Positions 25,881 to 34,234 of a stretch of 64,000 bases of DNA are shown piece after piece. The translations under genes were made by a program, and so were the position numbers. The notes under the pieces are model-generated. The model was not told the DNA's origin, made no database searches, and saw nothing but the letters and a program-made list of their open reading frames with translations. The stretch is from assembly GCF_004054195.1 (NCBI RefSeq), contig NZ_SBIW01000001.1, positions 558,001-622,000 on the forward strand, read 5' to 3'. This stretch comes from Mucilaginibacter gilvus (GTDB lineage: Bacteria > Bacteroidota > Bacteroidia > Sphingobacteriales > Sphingobacteriaceae). Numbering within the stretch: position 1 is the first letter of the stretch; every line of letters begins with the position of its first letter.

Positions 25881-25993
25881 AAAAAAGTATAATTGGTAGC
25901 CTAAAGTTAAACCCGATAAAGGAATTTAAGCAGCTAATAATGAGCTTTTAGTAATATTATTTTAACACGAAGGGTGTATACTATAAAGGACCG

Positions 25994-26470
25994 CTAAGAA
26001 ACTCCGGAAGGAAACAATAATGCGAATCCAAAAATGCCGATAGCCAACAATACTAAAGTAACGGCAAGGCCGATAAGACCCACTACAGCGGCACGGCCCC
26101 AGTTATAGCTTTGCCCCTCTGCCCTAAAGTGCTCCTGCATTTGCTGCCCCTGGTACTTGGGTACCAATATATAGGTAGCCCAGGAGTAGATCAATGGGAA
26201 CGCAATATTGGGTATTTTAACTGACTCGGGGATGGCGAATATAAGGGCGAACACAGTCACCGTAACTCCAATTGCTATCAGCCAGGTTCTTTTTGCCTTA
26301 TCATACTCGTTAAAGGCCTTAAAGTTTTCAGCAATAAGGTAACCGGCCACCAGGGGCCCTCCAAAAAACGTAGCAACCCGGATCTGTGTAACGGTGTAGA
26401 TTTTTTCATCTACGGATATTACTTCAGGCAGGGGTTTTTCAGCTTGCAAAGATTCTTCAAATTCAGTCAT
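25994..26470 (-). CDS. Membrane protein of unknown function
   Basis: The 158-residue product has an acidic N-terminus (MTEFEESLQAEKPLPEVISV) and four hydrophobic helices (about 32-50, 64-82, 86-104 and 128-152). There is no recognisable domain. The last helix is rich in Gly, Leu and Val. It is alone on the minus strand with no close neighbours. Confidence 0.6.
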   Translation of the reverse strand: MTEFEESLQAEKPLPEVISVDEKIYTVTQIRVATFFGGPLVAGYLIAENFKAFNEYDKAKRTWLIAIGVTVTVFALIFAIPESVKIPNIAFPLIYSWATYILVPKYQGQQMQEHFRAEGQSYNWGRAAVVGLIGLAVTLVLLAIGIFGFALLFPSGVS

Positions 26471-26533
26471 GGGGGCTTTTGGTTTAGTAGCCCAATATAG
26501 TTATTAAAACCTAAAGGTGTATCCCACTCAATT

Positions 26534-26690
26534 CACCTTGCGGATAAGATTATTGCTAAATCGACTACGTAAACATTGCCACTTGTGTCTGCGGCTATAC
26601 CTGTTGGGTTGTTAAACAACGCGGCTTTACCGGGGATAGTGGCTTTTATGATTTGGGGTAAATAAAAGCGATTGCAGTCACCCAGCTGTC
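26534..26690 (-). pseudogene. Frameshifted NHL-repeat remnant
   Basis: In one minus-strand frame the sequence reads NNPTGIAADTSGNVYVVD, the typical NHL repeat core (PxGIAxDxxGNVYV). A single missing T in the run at 26558-26560 then shifts the frame, and the continuation FSNNLIRKV is read in another frame. Both parts together would form the expected DxxNNxIRKV blade end. No start codon or full gene surrounds it, so this is a decayed fragment of a secreted NHL protein. The boundaries are approximate. Confidence 0.7.
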
Positions 26691-26790
26691 CAGGTATCGG
26701 CAAACCTTGCTTTTGTGTCGTTTAACAGTAGACGATAGGATTCGAACACATATCTACAAACTCAACTCACGCGGCCATACAGTGGCCATG

Positions 26791-28236
26791 TTAGCCTGTT
26801 AGCTCACTTACAAGTTGCCCTAAAACTTTAAAACTGTTGTCCACCACATCATCATAAGGCATCCCGAAACTGATGCGGATGAAGTTTGAAAAACGGGCAT
26901 CGGTGCTAAAGATCTGCCCCGGCGCAATGCTGATATTGTGCTTCATAGCGGCCTGGTATAGTTCAAACGCGTTGATGCTTTTGTCCAGTTCTATCCATAA
27001 GGCATAGCCCCCTTGCGGGCGGCTTATTTTAGTATCAGGCGGAAAGTGCCCGGCTATGCCTTGCATATAACGCAGGCATTGGGTGTACAAAGCCCGGCGC
27101 AGGTTGCGCATGTGCAGATCGTAGCGGCCAGCCTCAAAAAACAAGGCGATTGCTGCCTGGGTGGGCGTGGCCGAACTGATGGTGTGCATCATTTTAATAT
27201 TAACCACCTGCTCTTTAAACCTGCCCGGGATACACCAGCCAACCCGGTAACCCGGCGCCAGCGATTTAGATACCGACGAACAAAGCATCACCCAACCATC
27301 GGTATCGAAGCTTTTGCAAGTATGCGGCCGGATTTTTCCAAAATAGATCTCGCCATAAATATCATCCTCAATCAGGGGGATCTCCTTTTTTGCAAGCAGT
27401 TTTACCAATTGCCGCTTGCGTTCATCGGGCATGCAACTACCCACGGGGTTGCTAAAATTGGTTACAAAAAGGCAGGCCTTTATTGCCACGCTTTTCATTG
27501 CCTGCTCCAGGTATTCAATATCCAGCCCTATTTCCGGGGCAACGGGGATCTCCAGCACTTTCAGGTTGAGGCTGAGCATCACATTAAAAATACCGAAATA
27601 GGTAGGGCTTTCAATCGCCACGGTGTCGCCGGGTTCGGTAACTGCCCGCAGGCAAAATATCAGCGCTTCCATACAGCCTTGCGTGGTAACCACATCCTCT
27701 TCGGTAATATTACCGCCCCAGTTAAAAGCGTTTTTTGCAATCTGTTTGCGCAAAGCGATATTGCCCTGCAGGGTTTCGTAATTGCTGTTGCCGCTTGGGC
27801 TTTTGCGGATGGCTTCGATCATGGACCTGTTTAGCTTTGCCAGCGGAATAAGATTTAAAGGCGGTGCCGCGCGCGATAACTTCAATACGCTTTCCTCGGG
27901 CATGTTCTGGTACACCATGGCTATCATCTCGGTAACACTCACCTGCCCCGTGTTTTTTAGCGGGGGTTTTATATCCGGGGAGTTACTGAACCTTGCTGGT
28001 GAGAATTTTACATAGTAGCCCGATTTTGGGCGCGCCTCTATCATGCCCATGTTTTCCAGCTCCACATAAGCCTTATAGGCCGTGCTGATGCTGATACCCT
28101 GCTCGCGGCTTAGCGCACGGACAGACAAAAGCTTGTCGCCCGGTTTTAGCAAGCCTTTTTTTACTTGATTCTCAAAACGGGCGGCAATCTTCTCGTACAA
28201 AAAGTCGTCATCCGGGGTAGCAATAATCATTTCCAT
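26791..28236 (-). CDS. MocR-type regulator: GntR helix-turn-helix fused to class I aminotransferase
   Basis: The 481-residue protein has a winged helix at about 12-78 (KPGDKLLSVRALSREQGISI followed by STAYKAY) and a fold-type I aminotransferase domain at about 110-480. The latter has PLP-binding IEDDIYGEIYFG and the lysine in SSVSKSLAPGYRVGW. MocR proteins sense PLP-linked metabolites and control a divergent gene, usually through direct-repeat operators. Here the divergent gene is a class V aminotransferase, and a 12-bp direct repeat with 20-bp period lies between them. The ATG at 28236 is used; a second ATG lies two codons later. The effector is unknown. Confidence 0.93.
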   Translation of the reverse strand: MEMIIATPDDDFLYEKIAARFENQVKKGLLKPGDKLLSVRALSREQGISISTAYKAYVELENMGMIEARPKSGYYVKFSPARFSNSPDIKPPLKNTGQVSVTEMIAMVYQNMPEESVLKLSRAAPPLNLIPLAKLNRSMIEAIRKSPSGNSNYETLQGNIALRKQIAKNAFNWGGNITEEDVVTTQGCMEALIFCLRAVTEPGDTVAIESPTYFGIFNVMLSLNLKVLEIPVAPEIGLDIEYLEQAMKSVAIKACLFVTNFSNPVGSCMPDERKRQLVKLLAKKEIPLIEDDIYGEIYFGKIRPHTCKSFDTDGWVMLCSSVSKSLAPGYRVGWCIPGRFKEQVVNIKMMHTISSATPTQAAIALFFEAGRYDLHMRNLRRALYTQCLRYMQGIAGHFPPDTKISRPQGGYALWIELDKSINAFELYQAAMKHNISIAPGQIFSTDARFSNFIRISFGMPYDDVVDNSFKVLGQLVSELTG

Positions 28237-28261
28237 CAGAATCTGTTATGCTCAAAATTAA

Positions 28262-28293
28262 CAAATCTGCATCTGTTTTACCAAACCTGCATC
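28262..28293. promoter_or_regulatory. Direct-repeat operator candidate for MocR
   Basis: CAAATCTGCATC (28262-28273) and CAAACCTGCATC (28282-28293) are 12-bp direct repeats with one mismatch and a period of exactly 20 bp, two helical turns. They lie 26 nt from the MocR start codon and just upstream of TACTTTG (28298-28304) of the divergent gene. This matches the direct-repeat operators known for GabR- and PdxR-like regulators. Confidence 0.7.
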
Positions 28294-28322
28294 ACTTTAC
28301 TTTGTATCATAATTAGTAGCTC

Positions 28323-29522
28323 ATGGAAATTACCCCCATAAACGAACAGGAAGTACAACAATACCGCGCAGAAACTAAAGGTGCTGCCGCGCTTATCCAC
28401 TTTAATAATGCCGGCGCGTCCTTGCCACCCGATGTGGTCCTCAATACCGTGATCAATTATCTGAAAGAAGAAGCGCAATACGGAGGTTACGAAACAGAGG
28501 CCAAATACCAAGTGACTTTAAATAACACTTACGACCTCATCGCCCGCCTTATTAATGCCCACCGGGACGAGGTTGCCATTGTAGAAAGCGCCAGTGTAGG
28601 CTGGGGATTGGTATTTAATGGCATAGATTTTAAGCCCGGAGATGAGATCATCACCTCAGAAATGGAATACGTAACCAACCTGATGGGGTTCCTGAACGTG
28701 CAGAAAAACCATGGCGTAGTATTTAAAGTAGTGCCGAATGATGAACAGGGTAATTTTTCACTGCAGGGCTTGGAGGAACTGATCTCGGCACAAACAAAAT
28801 TGATAGCCGTTACGCAGATCCCGTCGACAGCCGGGGGAATGATCCCCGTAGTGGAGATTGGAAAAATAGCCCGCAAACACCATATTTTATACATGGTAGA
28901 CGCGTGCCAAAGTGCCGGGCAGGTACCTGTTGACGTGAAAGAAATTGGCTGCGATATGCTATCGGTAACAGGGCGCAAATACCTCCGCGCCCCTCGCGGA
29001 ACCGGCTTTTTGTTTGTGCGGAAGGAAGTGCAGAATAAGCTGAGGCTGATACTGATGGATAGCTTTGCAGCCGAATGGGTAAGCGAAACCGACTTTAAGA
29101 TCCGCGATGATGCCCGCCGTTTTGAACTTTACGAAAAGAACCGTGCGCTAACCCTTGGCCTGGGCAAAGCCATCGAGTACGCCTTAAATATCGGCATCGA
29201 CAGGATATGGCAGCGGGTACAATACCTGGCAGATACCATGCGCGGGCAGCTGAGCAGCATTGACAGCGTAACCGTGCACGATTTTGGGGCTGAACAATGC
29301 GGCATTGTTACTTTTTCTGTTGAAGGCATAGAGAGTGCGCTGGTAAAAACCAAACTGGCGGAACAAGGCATCAATGTATCACTTGCAAAAGCCATATCCA
29401 CCCTTATTTATATGAATAAGAACAAACTGGCGAACATTGTGCGGGCATCGGTGCATTATTATAACACCGAGGAAGAAATAGCGATAATGTGTAGGGTGCT
29501 AAAGAGCATCGCAAAGTCATAA
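28323..29522 (+). CDS. Aminotransferase class V-fold PLP enzyme (cysteine desulfurase/epimerase-like)
   Basis: The 399-residue cytosolic enzyme has the class V fold, with HFNNAGASLPP at the N-terminus, Asp193 and Gln196 in YMVDACQSAGQ, and PLP Lys219 in SVTGRKYLRAPRGTGFLF. The variant GRKYLRAPRGTGF is seen in isopenicillin epimerase- or EgtE-like members, not in IscS. There is no catalytic cysteine loop as in SufS/IscS, so sulfur mobilisation is less likely than a lyase, epimerase or transaminase reaction on an amino acid. It is likely the regulatory target of the divergent MocR gene. Confidence 0.9.
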   Translation: MEITPINEQEVQQYRAETKGAAALIHFNNAGASLPPDVVLNTVINYLKEEAQYGGYETEAKYQVTLNNTYDLIARLINAHRDEVAIVESASVGWGLVFNGIDFKPGDEIITSEMEYVTNLMGFLNVQKNHGVVFKVVPNDEQGNFSLQGLEELISAQTKLIAVTQIPSTAGGMIPVVEIGKIARKHHILYMVDACQSAGQVPVDVKEIGCDMLSVTGRKYLRAPRGTGFLFVRKEVQNKLRLILMDSFAAEWVSETDFKIRDDARRFELYEKNRALTLGLGKAIEYALNIGIDRIWQRVQYLADTMRGQLSSIDSVTVHDFGAEQCGIVTFSVEGIESALVKTKLAEQGINVSLAKAISTLIYMNKNKLANIVRASVHYYNTEEEIAIMCRVLKSIAKS

Positions 29523-29580
29523 GTACCGAGACGAAATGGTGACTTAACTTAACTGCTTTTTAACATCCGCTTTAAATAAC

Positions 29581-29588
29581 TATTTTTG
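29581..29588 (+). promoter_or_regulatory. -7 element directly before the LtaS-like gene
   Basis: TATTTTTG is an exact TAnnTTTG match that ends 7 nt before the ATG at 29596. If used, transcription would start at or next to the start codon. Confidence 0.5.
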
Positions 29589-29595
29589 CGGGCCG

Positions 29596-31461
29596 ATGTT
29601 AAAAAGCATTTTTAGTTTTTGCCGTTTCCTCCTCTTTTGGATCGTATTTGCCATCATCACTCGCGCGGTGTTCGAGGTTTATTTTCATGAAAAATTTACA
29701 GGCAGCACCCCCTACCAAATTTTACAAACCTTTTGGTACGGCCTCCGCATGGATACCTCTGCCGCAGGGTATATCGCGCTGATTCCCCTGCTTGTTTTTG
29801 GCGTAAATTGGTTTACCAAATACAACATTAAACCCATTTGGCTGCGGGGCTACGTGTACTTTATGCTCTTCCTCATCTGTTTTATCACCATCCTCAATTT
29901 CAACATTTTCCGCGAGTGGGGTACCAAGGTGAATTTCAGGGTGTTTGCCAATGTGTATACTTCCCCTTCCGAAGCGATGGCTTCTACGGGGTCCTCGCCC
30001 ATAGGCATCAGCTTTGCTATAGGCGCGGTGCTGCTTATTGTGGGTATTGTTTTGTCGCATTTTATTATCGATTATAATTTCAGGAAGCCAAAGGTGCAAA
30101 CTATAGCCAAGCCTTTTATTTTCCTGTTGCTTTTTGGGATCAACTTTGTTATTGTGCGCAGCGGGGTGCAGCTGGTGCCCATCAGCCAAAGTTCGGTTTA
30201 CTTTTCAGACAAACCCATCCTTAACCAGGGCGCGCTGAATACCGAATGGAACCTGCTGCAAAACACATTCGAAAGCGTTAAAACCCAAAGTAATCCTTAC
30301 CTGTTTATGCCTGCCGCCCGTGCTACCGCACTGGTAGATAGTATGTACGCGGTAGAAAAAGACACCACCATCAGTATCTTAAATACCACCCGCCCCAACG
30401 TTGTTGTTATCCAGTTGGAAAGTTTCACAGCCGATGTAATTGAATCGCTCGGCGGCGAAAAAGGTGATGCCCCGAATTTTGAAGATTTCATCAAAAACGG
30501 GGTACTATTTGATAGCATTTATGCTGCCAGCGACCGTACCGACAAAGGCATTGTGGCTATTTTAAGCGCCTTTCCCTCACAAGCTTCGCGTACCATGGTG
30601 ATTGATAACTCTAAACAGGAGCGCCTGCCGGCGGTCAGCAATGTATTGGCGGAGAAAAGATACCATACCTCCTATTTTTATGGCGGCGAAAGCGATTTTA
30701 TGAATTTCAAGGCCTATTTGCTAAGCCACCACATTAGCGATATTATCGACAAAGGAAATTTTACAGCCAGCGAAATGAACTCGAAATGGGGCGCGCACGA
30801 CGATATTGTATTGAAGCGAAATATCAAATATCTTAACCAGCAGCAGGAGCCCTTTTTTAGCTATATCCAAACGCTGAGCAACCATGAGCCCTTTGAGGTG
30901 CCGGTGAAAGCTCATTTCCCGGGGGAAGATCTGCCCAATAAATTCCGCAGTACGGCCTACTATACGGATGCCAGCCTGAAGGAATATTTTGATGAGGCCA
31001 AAAAGCAACCCTGGTACAAAAATACGCTGTTTATTTTAGTGGCGGACCATGGCCACCGCCTGCCGCTAAATAACGCAGAGCCCTATAACCCAAGGAAATA
31101 CCACATCCCGCTGCTATTTTTTGGGGACGCTATTAAACCCGAATACCGCGGTAAAAAGATCAACAAACTGGGTAACCAAACCGATATGATCACCACCCTG
31201 CTGGCGCAGTTGGAAATTCCAACTAAGGAATTTAAATGGTCTAAAAACCTACTGAACCCCTATACAAAGGATTTTGCCTTTTTCGATTGGGATAACGGTA
31301 TGGGCTTTATATTGCCCAACCAAGCGGTATCGTATGACAATGCAGGTGAGCGGGTTAGTTTCATTAAAAACCATAAAGCCCCCAAAGCTAATACCGATGA
31401 AACGCTGCTATTGGGCAAAGCCTTTTTGCAGGAGGTGTTTACGGAGTATATGAAATTCTAA
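29596..31461 (+). CDS. LtaS-like sulfatase-fold membrane enzyme
   Basis: The 621-residue protein has about five membrane helices in residues 8-192 and an alkaline phosphatase/sulfatase-fold domain from about 265. Active-site residues resemble LtaS: Glu275 in VIQLESF (metal), Thr315 in SDRTDKGIVA (nucleophile), and Asp-His in VADHGHR. LtaS-type enzymes transfer phosphoglycerol or phosphoethanolamine from a lipid donor. Gram-negative Bacteroidota lack lipoteichoic acid, so a role in modifying lipid A, capsule or periplasmic glycan is inferred. The gene is monocistronic. Confidence 0.9.
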   Translation: MLKSIFSFCRFLLFWIVFAIITRAVFEVYFHEKFTGSTPYQILQTFWYGLRMDTSAAGYIALIPLLVFGVNWFTKYNIKPIWLRGYVYFMLFLICFITILNFNIFREWGTKVNFRVFANVYTSPSEAMASTGSSPIGISFAIGAVLLIVGIVLSHFIIDYNFRKPKVQTIAKPFIFLLLFGINFVIVRSGVQLVPISQSSVYFSDKPILNQGALNTEWNLLQNTFESVKTQSNPYLFMPAARATALVDSMYAVEKDTTISILNTTRPNVVVIQLESFTADVIESLGGEKGDAPNFEDFIKNGVLFDSIYAASDRTDKGIVAILSAFPSQASRTMVIDNSKQERLPAVSNVLAEKRYHTSYFYGGESDFMNFKAYLLSHHISDIIDKGNFTASEMNSKWGAHDDIVLKRNIKYLNQQQEPFFSYIQTLSNHEPFEVPVKAHFPGEDLPNKFRSTAYYTDASLKEYFDEAKKQPWYKNTLFILVADHGHRLPLNNAEPYNPRKYHIPLLFFGDAIKPEYRGKKINKLGNQTDMITTLLAQLEIPTKEFKWSKNLLNPYTKDFAFFDWDNGMGFILPNQAVSYDNAGERVSFIKNHKAPKANTDETLLLGKAFLQEVFTEYMKF

Positions 31462-31462
31462 A

Positions 31463-31494
31463 ACAAAAAAACGCCCCGGGAACCACCCCGGGGC
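31463..31494 (-). terminator. Terminator between LtaS-like gene and mannan locus
   Basis: GCCCCGGG (31473-31480) and CCCGGGGC (31487-31494) form an 8-bp GC stem, and on the minus strand it is followed by TTTTTTTG. It lies about 165 nt past the last gene of the mannan locus (stop at 31660). On plus the stem is not followed by T, so it mainly serves the minus strand. Confidence 0.75.
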
Positions 31495-31659
31495 GCGGGC
31501 GCTCCCAATCACAAAAGCGCCGTTAACCAACTAATCAATCATTTTTAACGAACACCTTTTTTAGCAAAAAAGACTGCGAAAATTTGCGTTTTTTTGCGAA
31601 AATTGGTGCAAAAAAGGGCGTTTATTCGCACTTTTCAGTGCTTTTTGAGGTGCTTTTTT

Positions 31660-32727
31660 TTACTTTAAATTTGCCAGCCTCGCGTAGGTCTCCAACATGG
31701 CCGACTGGTCTATCAAACTTTTTATTTTGCGTTCACCCAAAAGGTTGTCCGCGTCTTTTTCGTTCTTCCAAATGTGTTCGGCATCGGCGATGATAAAGTT
31801 TAGGCGTGCCTTGTTCTGCTCCACTTTATACAATTCAAAATAACCCCTTGCCAAAACCGCGTTGAACCAGTAGTTGCCCGGCAGCTTTCCGTTTCTGTAG
31901 AAATATTTTTCCGCGCCATCGGCTACGTTCACCGCGTCGGCCAGGTATTTTTTGTCTTGAGTGATATTATACAAGATCACGCCCGATTGCAGCATAGCAC
32001 CCGCATTGTAGGTATACAACGCCGAGTCAACTTTTAACGATGGCAGTTTAATGGCATCATAATAAATACCTTTGGGCGACAGCAGGTTCTTCTTGGTCCA
32101 GTTGTAAACGGAGATGGCGGTATCTAAATAGGCTTTGTCGTTAGTAGCCCGGTACAGGCGCAGTGCCACGAGTACGCCGGGCCCGTTAGAGCAGGTGTTC
32201 TTTCCTTTTAAATTACCCTCCTCCCAGTAGAAGCCGCCTCCGGCAACCTGGTCGTGCCCGGTAAGCAGGAAACGATAGATCATTTTGGAGGTTTCCAGGT
32301 ATTGCTTTTTGTGGGTACGGGCGTAGGCATCCATCAGGGCAATGGCTATCCATTCGTTATCATCATAAAAACGGGGGTCTATCTTTTCCTTTAATACCAT
32401 AGCCTGGTAAGCGGGCGAGGGTGCCCGGTCTGCATAATACTGATCTATCGCTTTCATCACCGGGGCTATGTAGGTTTTGGCGGGGTCCAGCGCTTCCATT
32501 TCGTTTGCCGCCTGCAATAGCGCGGTCAGCGGCCACAGGAAAGAATGGTTGCCCTTATTGGCTTCTGCATTGTTAGTTTCGAGGTACAGGTTAGCGCCTT
32601 TATCATAAAACTTGCTATAGATGTTTTTATGGATGATGCTGACGCGCTCTTTATAATTTGGTGTTTGCGCACTGGCGCAAAAGGCCATGGCACAACCAAG
32701 TATCATTAAAAATGATATTCTTTTCAT
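31660..32727 (-). CDS. Glycoside hydrolase family 76 (endo-alpha-1,6-mannanase)
   Basis: The 355-residue enzyme has a signal peptide ending at CASAQ (21) and an (alpha/alpha)6 barrel. Asp122-Asp123 in FYDDNEWIAIA are the GH76 catalytic pair, and GGGFYWEEGNLKGKNTCSNG is a family signature. GH76 cuts the alpha-1,6-mannan backbone of fungal cell-wall mannan. It is the last gene of the mannan locus, 17 nt after GH125, so the pair would release mannose from oligosaccharides after uptake. It lacks the lipobox seen in the other GH76, so this copy is probably periplasmic. Confidence 0.92.
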   Translation of the reverse strand: MKRISFLMILGCAMAFCASAQTPNYKERVSIIHKNIYSKFYDKGANLYLETNNAEANKGNHSFLWPLTALLQAANEMEALDPAKTYIAPVMKAIDQYYADRAPSPAYQAMVLKEKIDPRFYDDNEWIAIALMDAYARTHKKQYLETSKMIYRFLLTGHDQVAGGGFYWEEGNLKGKNTCSNGPGVLVALRLYRATNDKAYLDTAISVYNWTKKNLLSPKGIYYDAIKLPSLKVDSALYTYNAGAMLQSGVILYNITQDKKYLADAVNVADGAEKYFYRNGKLPGNYWFNAVLARGYFELYKVEQNKARLNFIIADAEHIWKNEKDADNLLGERKIKSLIDQSAMLETYARLANLK

Positions 32728-32744
32728 AGGTATGTTACTAATTA

Positions 32745-34157
32745 TTAGGCCAGTAGCTGTGGCTTGGTAGTGTAAGTTTCCCAGAGTAATTCACCAAACA
32801 AGGTATTGGCCCAGGCAAACCATTTACGTGTAAAATTCTTCGCGTCGTTCTTGTTAAACGATTCGTGCATAAAGCCGGTACCGCCGTGTGTTTTGCGCAA
32901 TTGCTCAATACAAGCCTTTATCTCAGCATCGCTGTTACTGGTTAAAGCCAGCACGGTAATGCTTATTGGCCATATCATATCCTTACCTGCGTGCGGGCCG
33001 CCAATGCCCTCGCCTGCCGTTCCTTTAAAAAAGAAAGGGTTGTTGAGCGACCACAGCATTTTACGTGTATTGATATAAACCGGGTCGGTGTTTTCTATGG
33101 CGTTTAAGTAGGGCATGGCCAGCAGGCTGGGCACATTCGCATCGTCCATCAGGTTAAAACTGCCAAAGCCATTTACCTCGTAAGCATAAACCTTACCGTA
33201 TTGCGGGGTATCTATTACCGCGTGCTTTTTCAGGGCTGCATCCACCTCGTCGGCTAAAGATGTTAACGCGGTAGCCAGCTCCGTATGTTTTGATATAGCT
33301 GCAACCATTTCAGCCGCTTGCCTCAGGCTAACCACCGCGAAAAAGTTTGAAGGGATCAAGTAAGAGTAAACCGTAGCATCGTCACTCGGGCGGAAAGAAG
33401 AGCAGATTAAACCGTTTGGTTTTACCGGATAGCCATAGCCGTTCATCGGCACGCCATCGGTAGCCCAGGCGGTTTTGCGCTGGAACGAATATGGACCGTC
33501 GTCTTTTTTCCGTTGTTGTTCCCTAAACGTTCTCAGAATGGTTTGCACGCTTGCATCCCATCTCAGATCGAACGGCGAAGTATCACCGGTGAGTTTCCAG
33601 TATTTATAAGCCAAACGGATAGGGTAACAAAGGGAATCGATCTCCCACTTCCGTTCGTGTAAGCCCGGTTTCATTTTGGTAAGGTCGTCTTTCCACTCGC
33701 CCACTTTGTTAGGGTCGTCGTAAAATGCATTGGCGTAAGGGTCGCGCAGGATGCAGGTGATTTGGCGATTAATAACACCTGCAACCAGGCTTTTAAGCTC
33801 GGCATCTTTATTAATGAAGGCAATATAGGGCCAAACCTGGGCGCTGCTGTCGCGCAGCCACATGGCATCAATATCGCCTGTTATTACATAGGTATCGGGC
33901 TTACCGTTTTCATTTTTATAGGTTACCGTGGTATCCAGCGTGTTAGGGAAACAATTCTCAAACAGCCAGCCCAGCTCGGGGTTCTTCACTTTTGCTTTAA
34001 ACTCCTTTATCGCTGCCTCTACCGCTTTGCTGGTAAATTTGCGTTGCGACGCGGGCACCCTTACTACGGGATATGCCTCTGCGGCAAGCGAAAGCTTGCT
34101 CATTAAAACACCTGCACTTAGCATGGCCGTGCTGCCTATAAATTGCCTTCTTTTCAT
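32745..34157 (-). CDS. Glycoside hydrolase family 125 (exo-alpha-1,6-mannosidase)
   Basis: The 470-residue protein has a twin-arginine-like start (MKRRQFIGSTAMLSAGVLMS) and then an (alpha/alpha)6 barrel of the GH125 (DUF1237) family: ITGDIDAMWLRDSSAQVWPY, KWEIDSLCYPIRL, and MNGYGYPVKPNGLICSSFRP with SDDATVY. GH125 enzymes remove alpha-1,6-linked mannose from non-reducing ends, complementing GH76. A terminator-like hairpin lies in the 77-nt gap before it, so its expression may depend on read-through. The Tat-like signal would place it in the periplasm. Confidence 0.94.
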   Translation of the reverse strand: MKRRQFIGSTAMLSAGVLMSKLSLAAEAYPVVRVPASQRKFTSKAVEAAIKEFKAKVKNPELGWLFENCFPNTLDTTVTYKNENGKPDTYVITGDIDAMWLRDSSAQVWPYIAFINKDAELKSLVAGVINRQITCILRDPYANAFYDDPNKVGEWKDDLTKMKPGLHERKWEIDSLCYPIRLAYKYWKLTGDTSPFDLRWDASVQTILRTFREQQRKKDDGPYSFQRKTAWATDGVPMNGYGYPVKPNGLICSSFRPSDDATVYSYLIPSNFFAVVSLRQAAEMVAAISKHTELATALTSLADEVDAALKKHAVIDTPQYGKVYAYEVNGFGSFNLMDDANVPSLLAMPYLNAIENTDPVYINTRKMLWSLNNPFFFKGTAGEGIGGPHAGKDMIWPISITVLALTSNSDAEIKACIEQLRKTHGGTGFMHESFNKNDAKNFTRKWFAWANTLFGELLWETYTTKPQLLA

Positions 34158-34188
34158 AGAATAGATATGTATCTGTAATTATCAGGAT

Positions 34189-34224
34189 AAAAAACTTCCG
34201 GGAAAATTAATCAAATCCCGGAAG
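34189..34224 (-). terminator. Terminator-like hairpin inside the mannan operon
   Basis: CTTCCGGG (34195-34202) and CCCGGAAG (34217-34224) form a perfect 8-bp stem, and on minus it is followed by TTTTTT (34194-34189). It starts 10 nt after the stop of the lipoprotein GH76 and 32 nt before the GH125 start codon, so it could end most transcripts before GH125 and GH76. Confidence 0.8.
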
Positions 34225-34234
34225 AATCTCCATG

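Noticed and set aside
26729..26790. tRNA-like T-arm sequence GTGTTCGAATCC on the minus strand
   Set aside because: The acceptor 3-prime half CGTCTAC has no matching 5-prime half, the T stem has a mismatch and no anticodon arm could be formed. A decayed tRNA or attachment site remains possible but unsupported.
27013..27834. 273-codon open frame on plus, antisense to the MocR gene
   Set aside because: The MocR frame on minus has clear domain motifs along the whole length; the plus frame has no recognisable domain and is a shadow.
28323..29522. IscS/SufS cysteine desulfurase
   Set aside because: The catalytic cysteine loop is not visible and the lysine motif GRKYLRAPRGTG differs from those enzymes, so only the general class V fold is called.
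29596..31461. Classical sulfatase
   Set aside because: No CxPxR or SxPxR formylglycine motif; the Thr in SDRTDKG and N-terminal membrane helices fit LtaS-like transferases.
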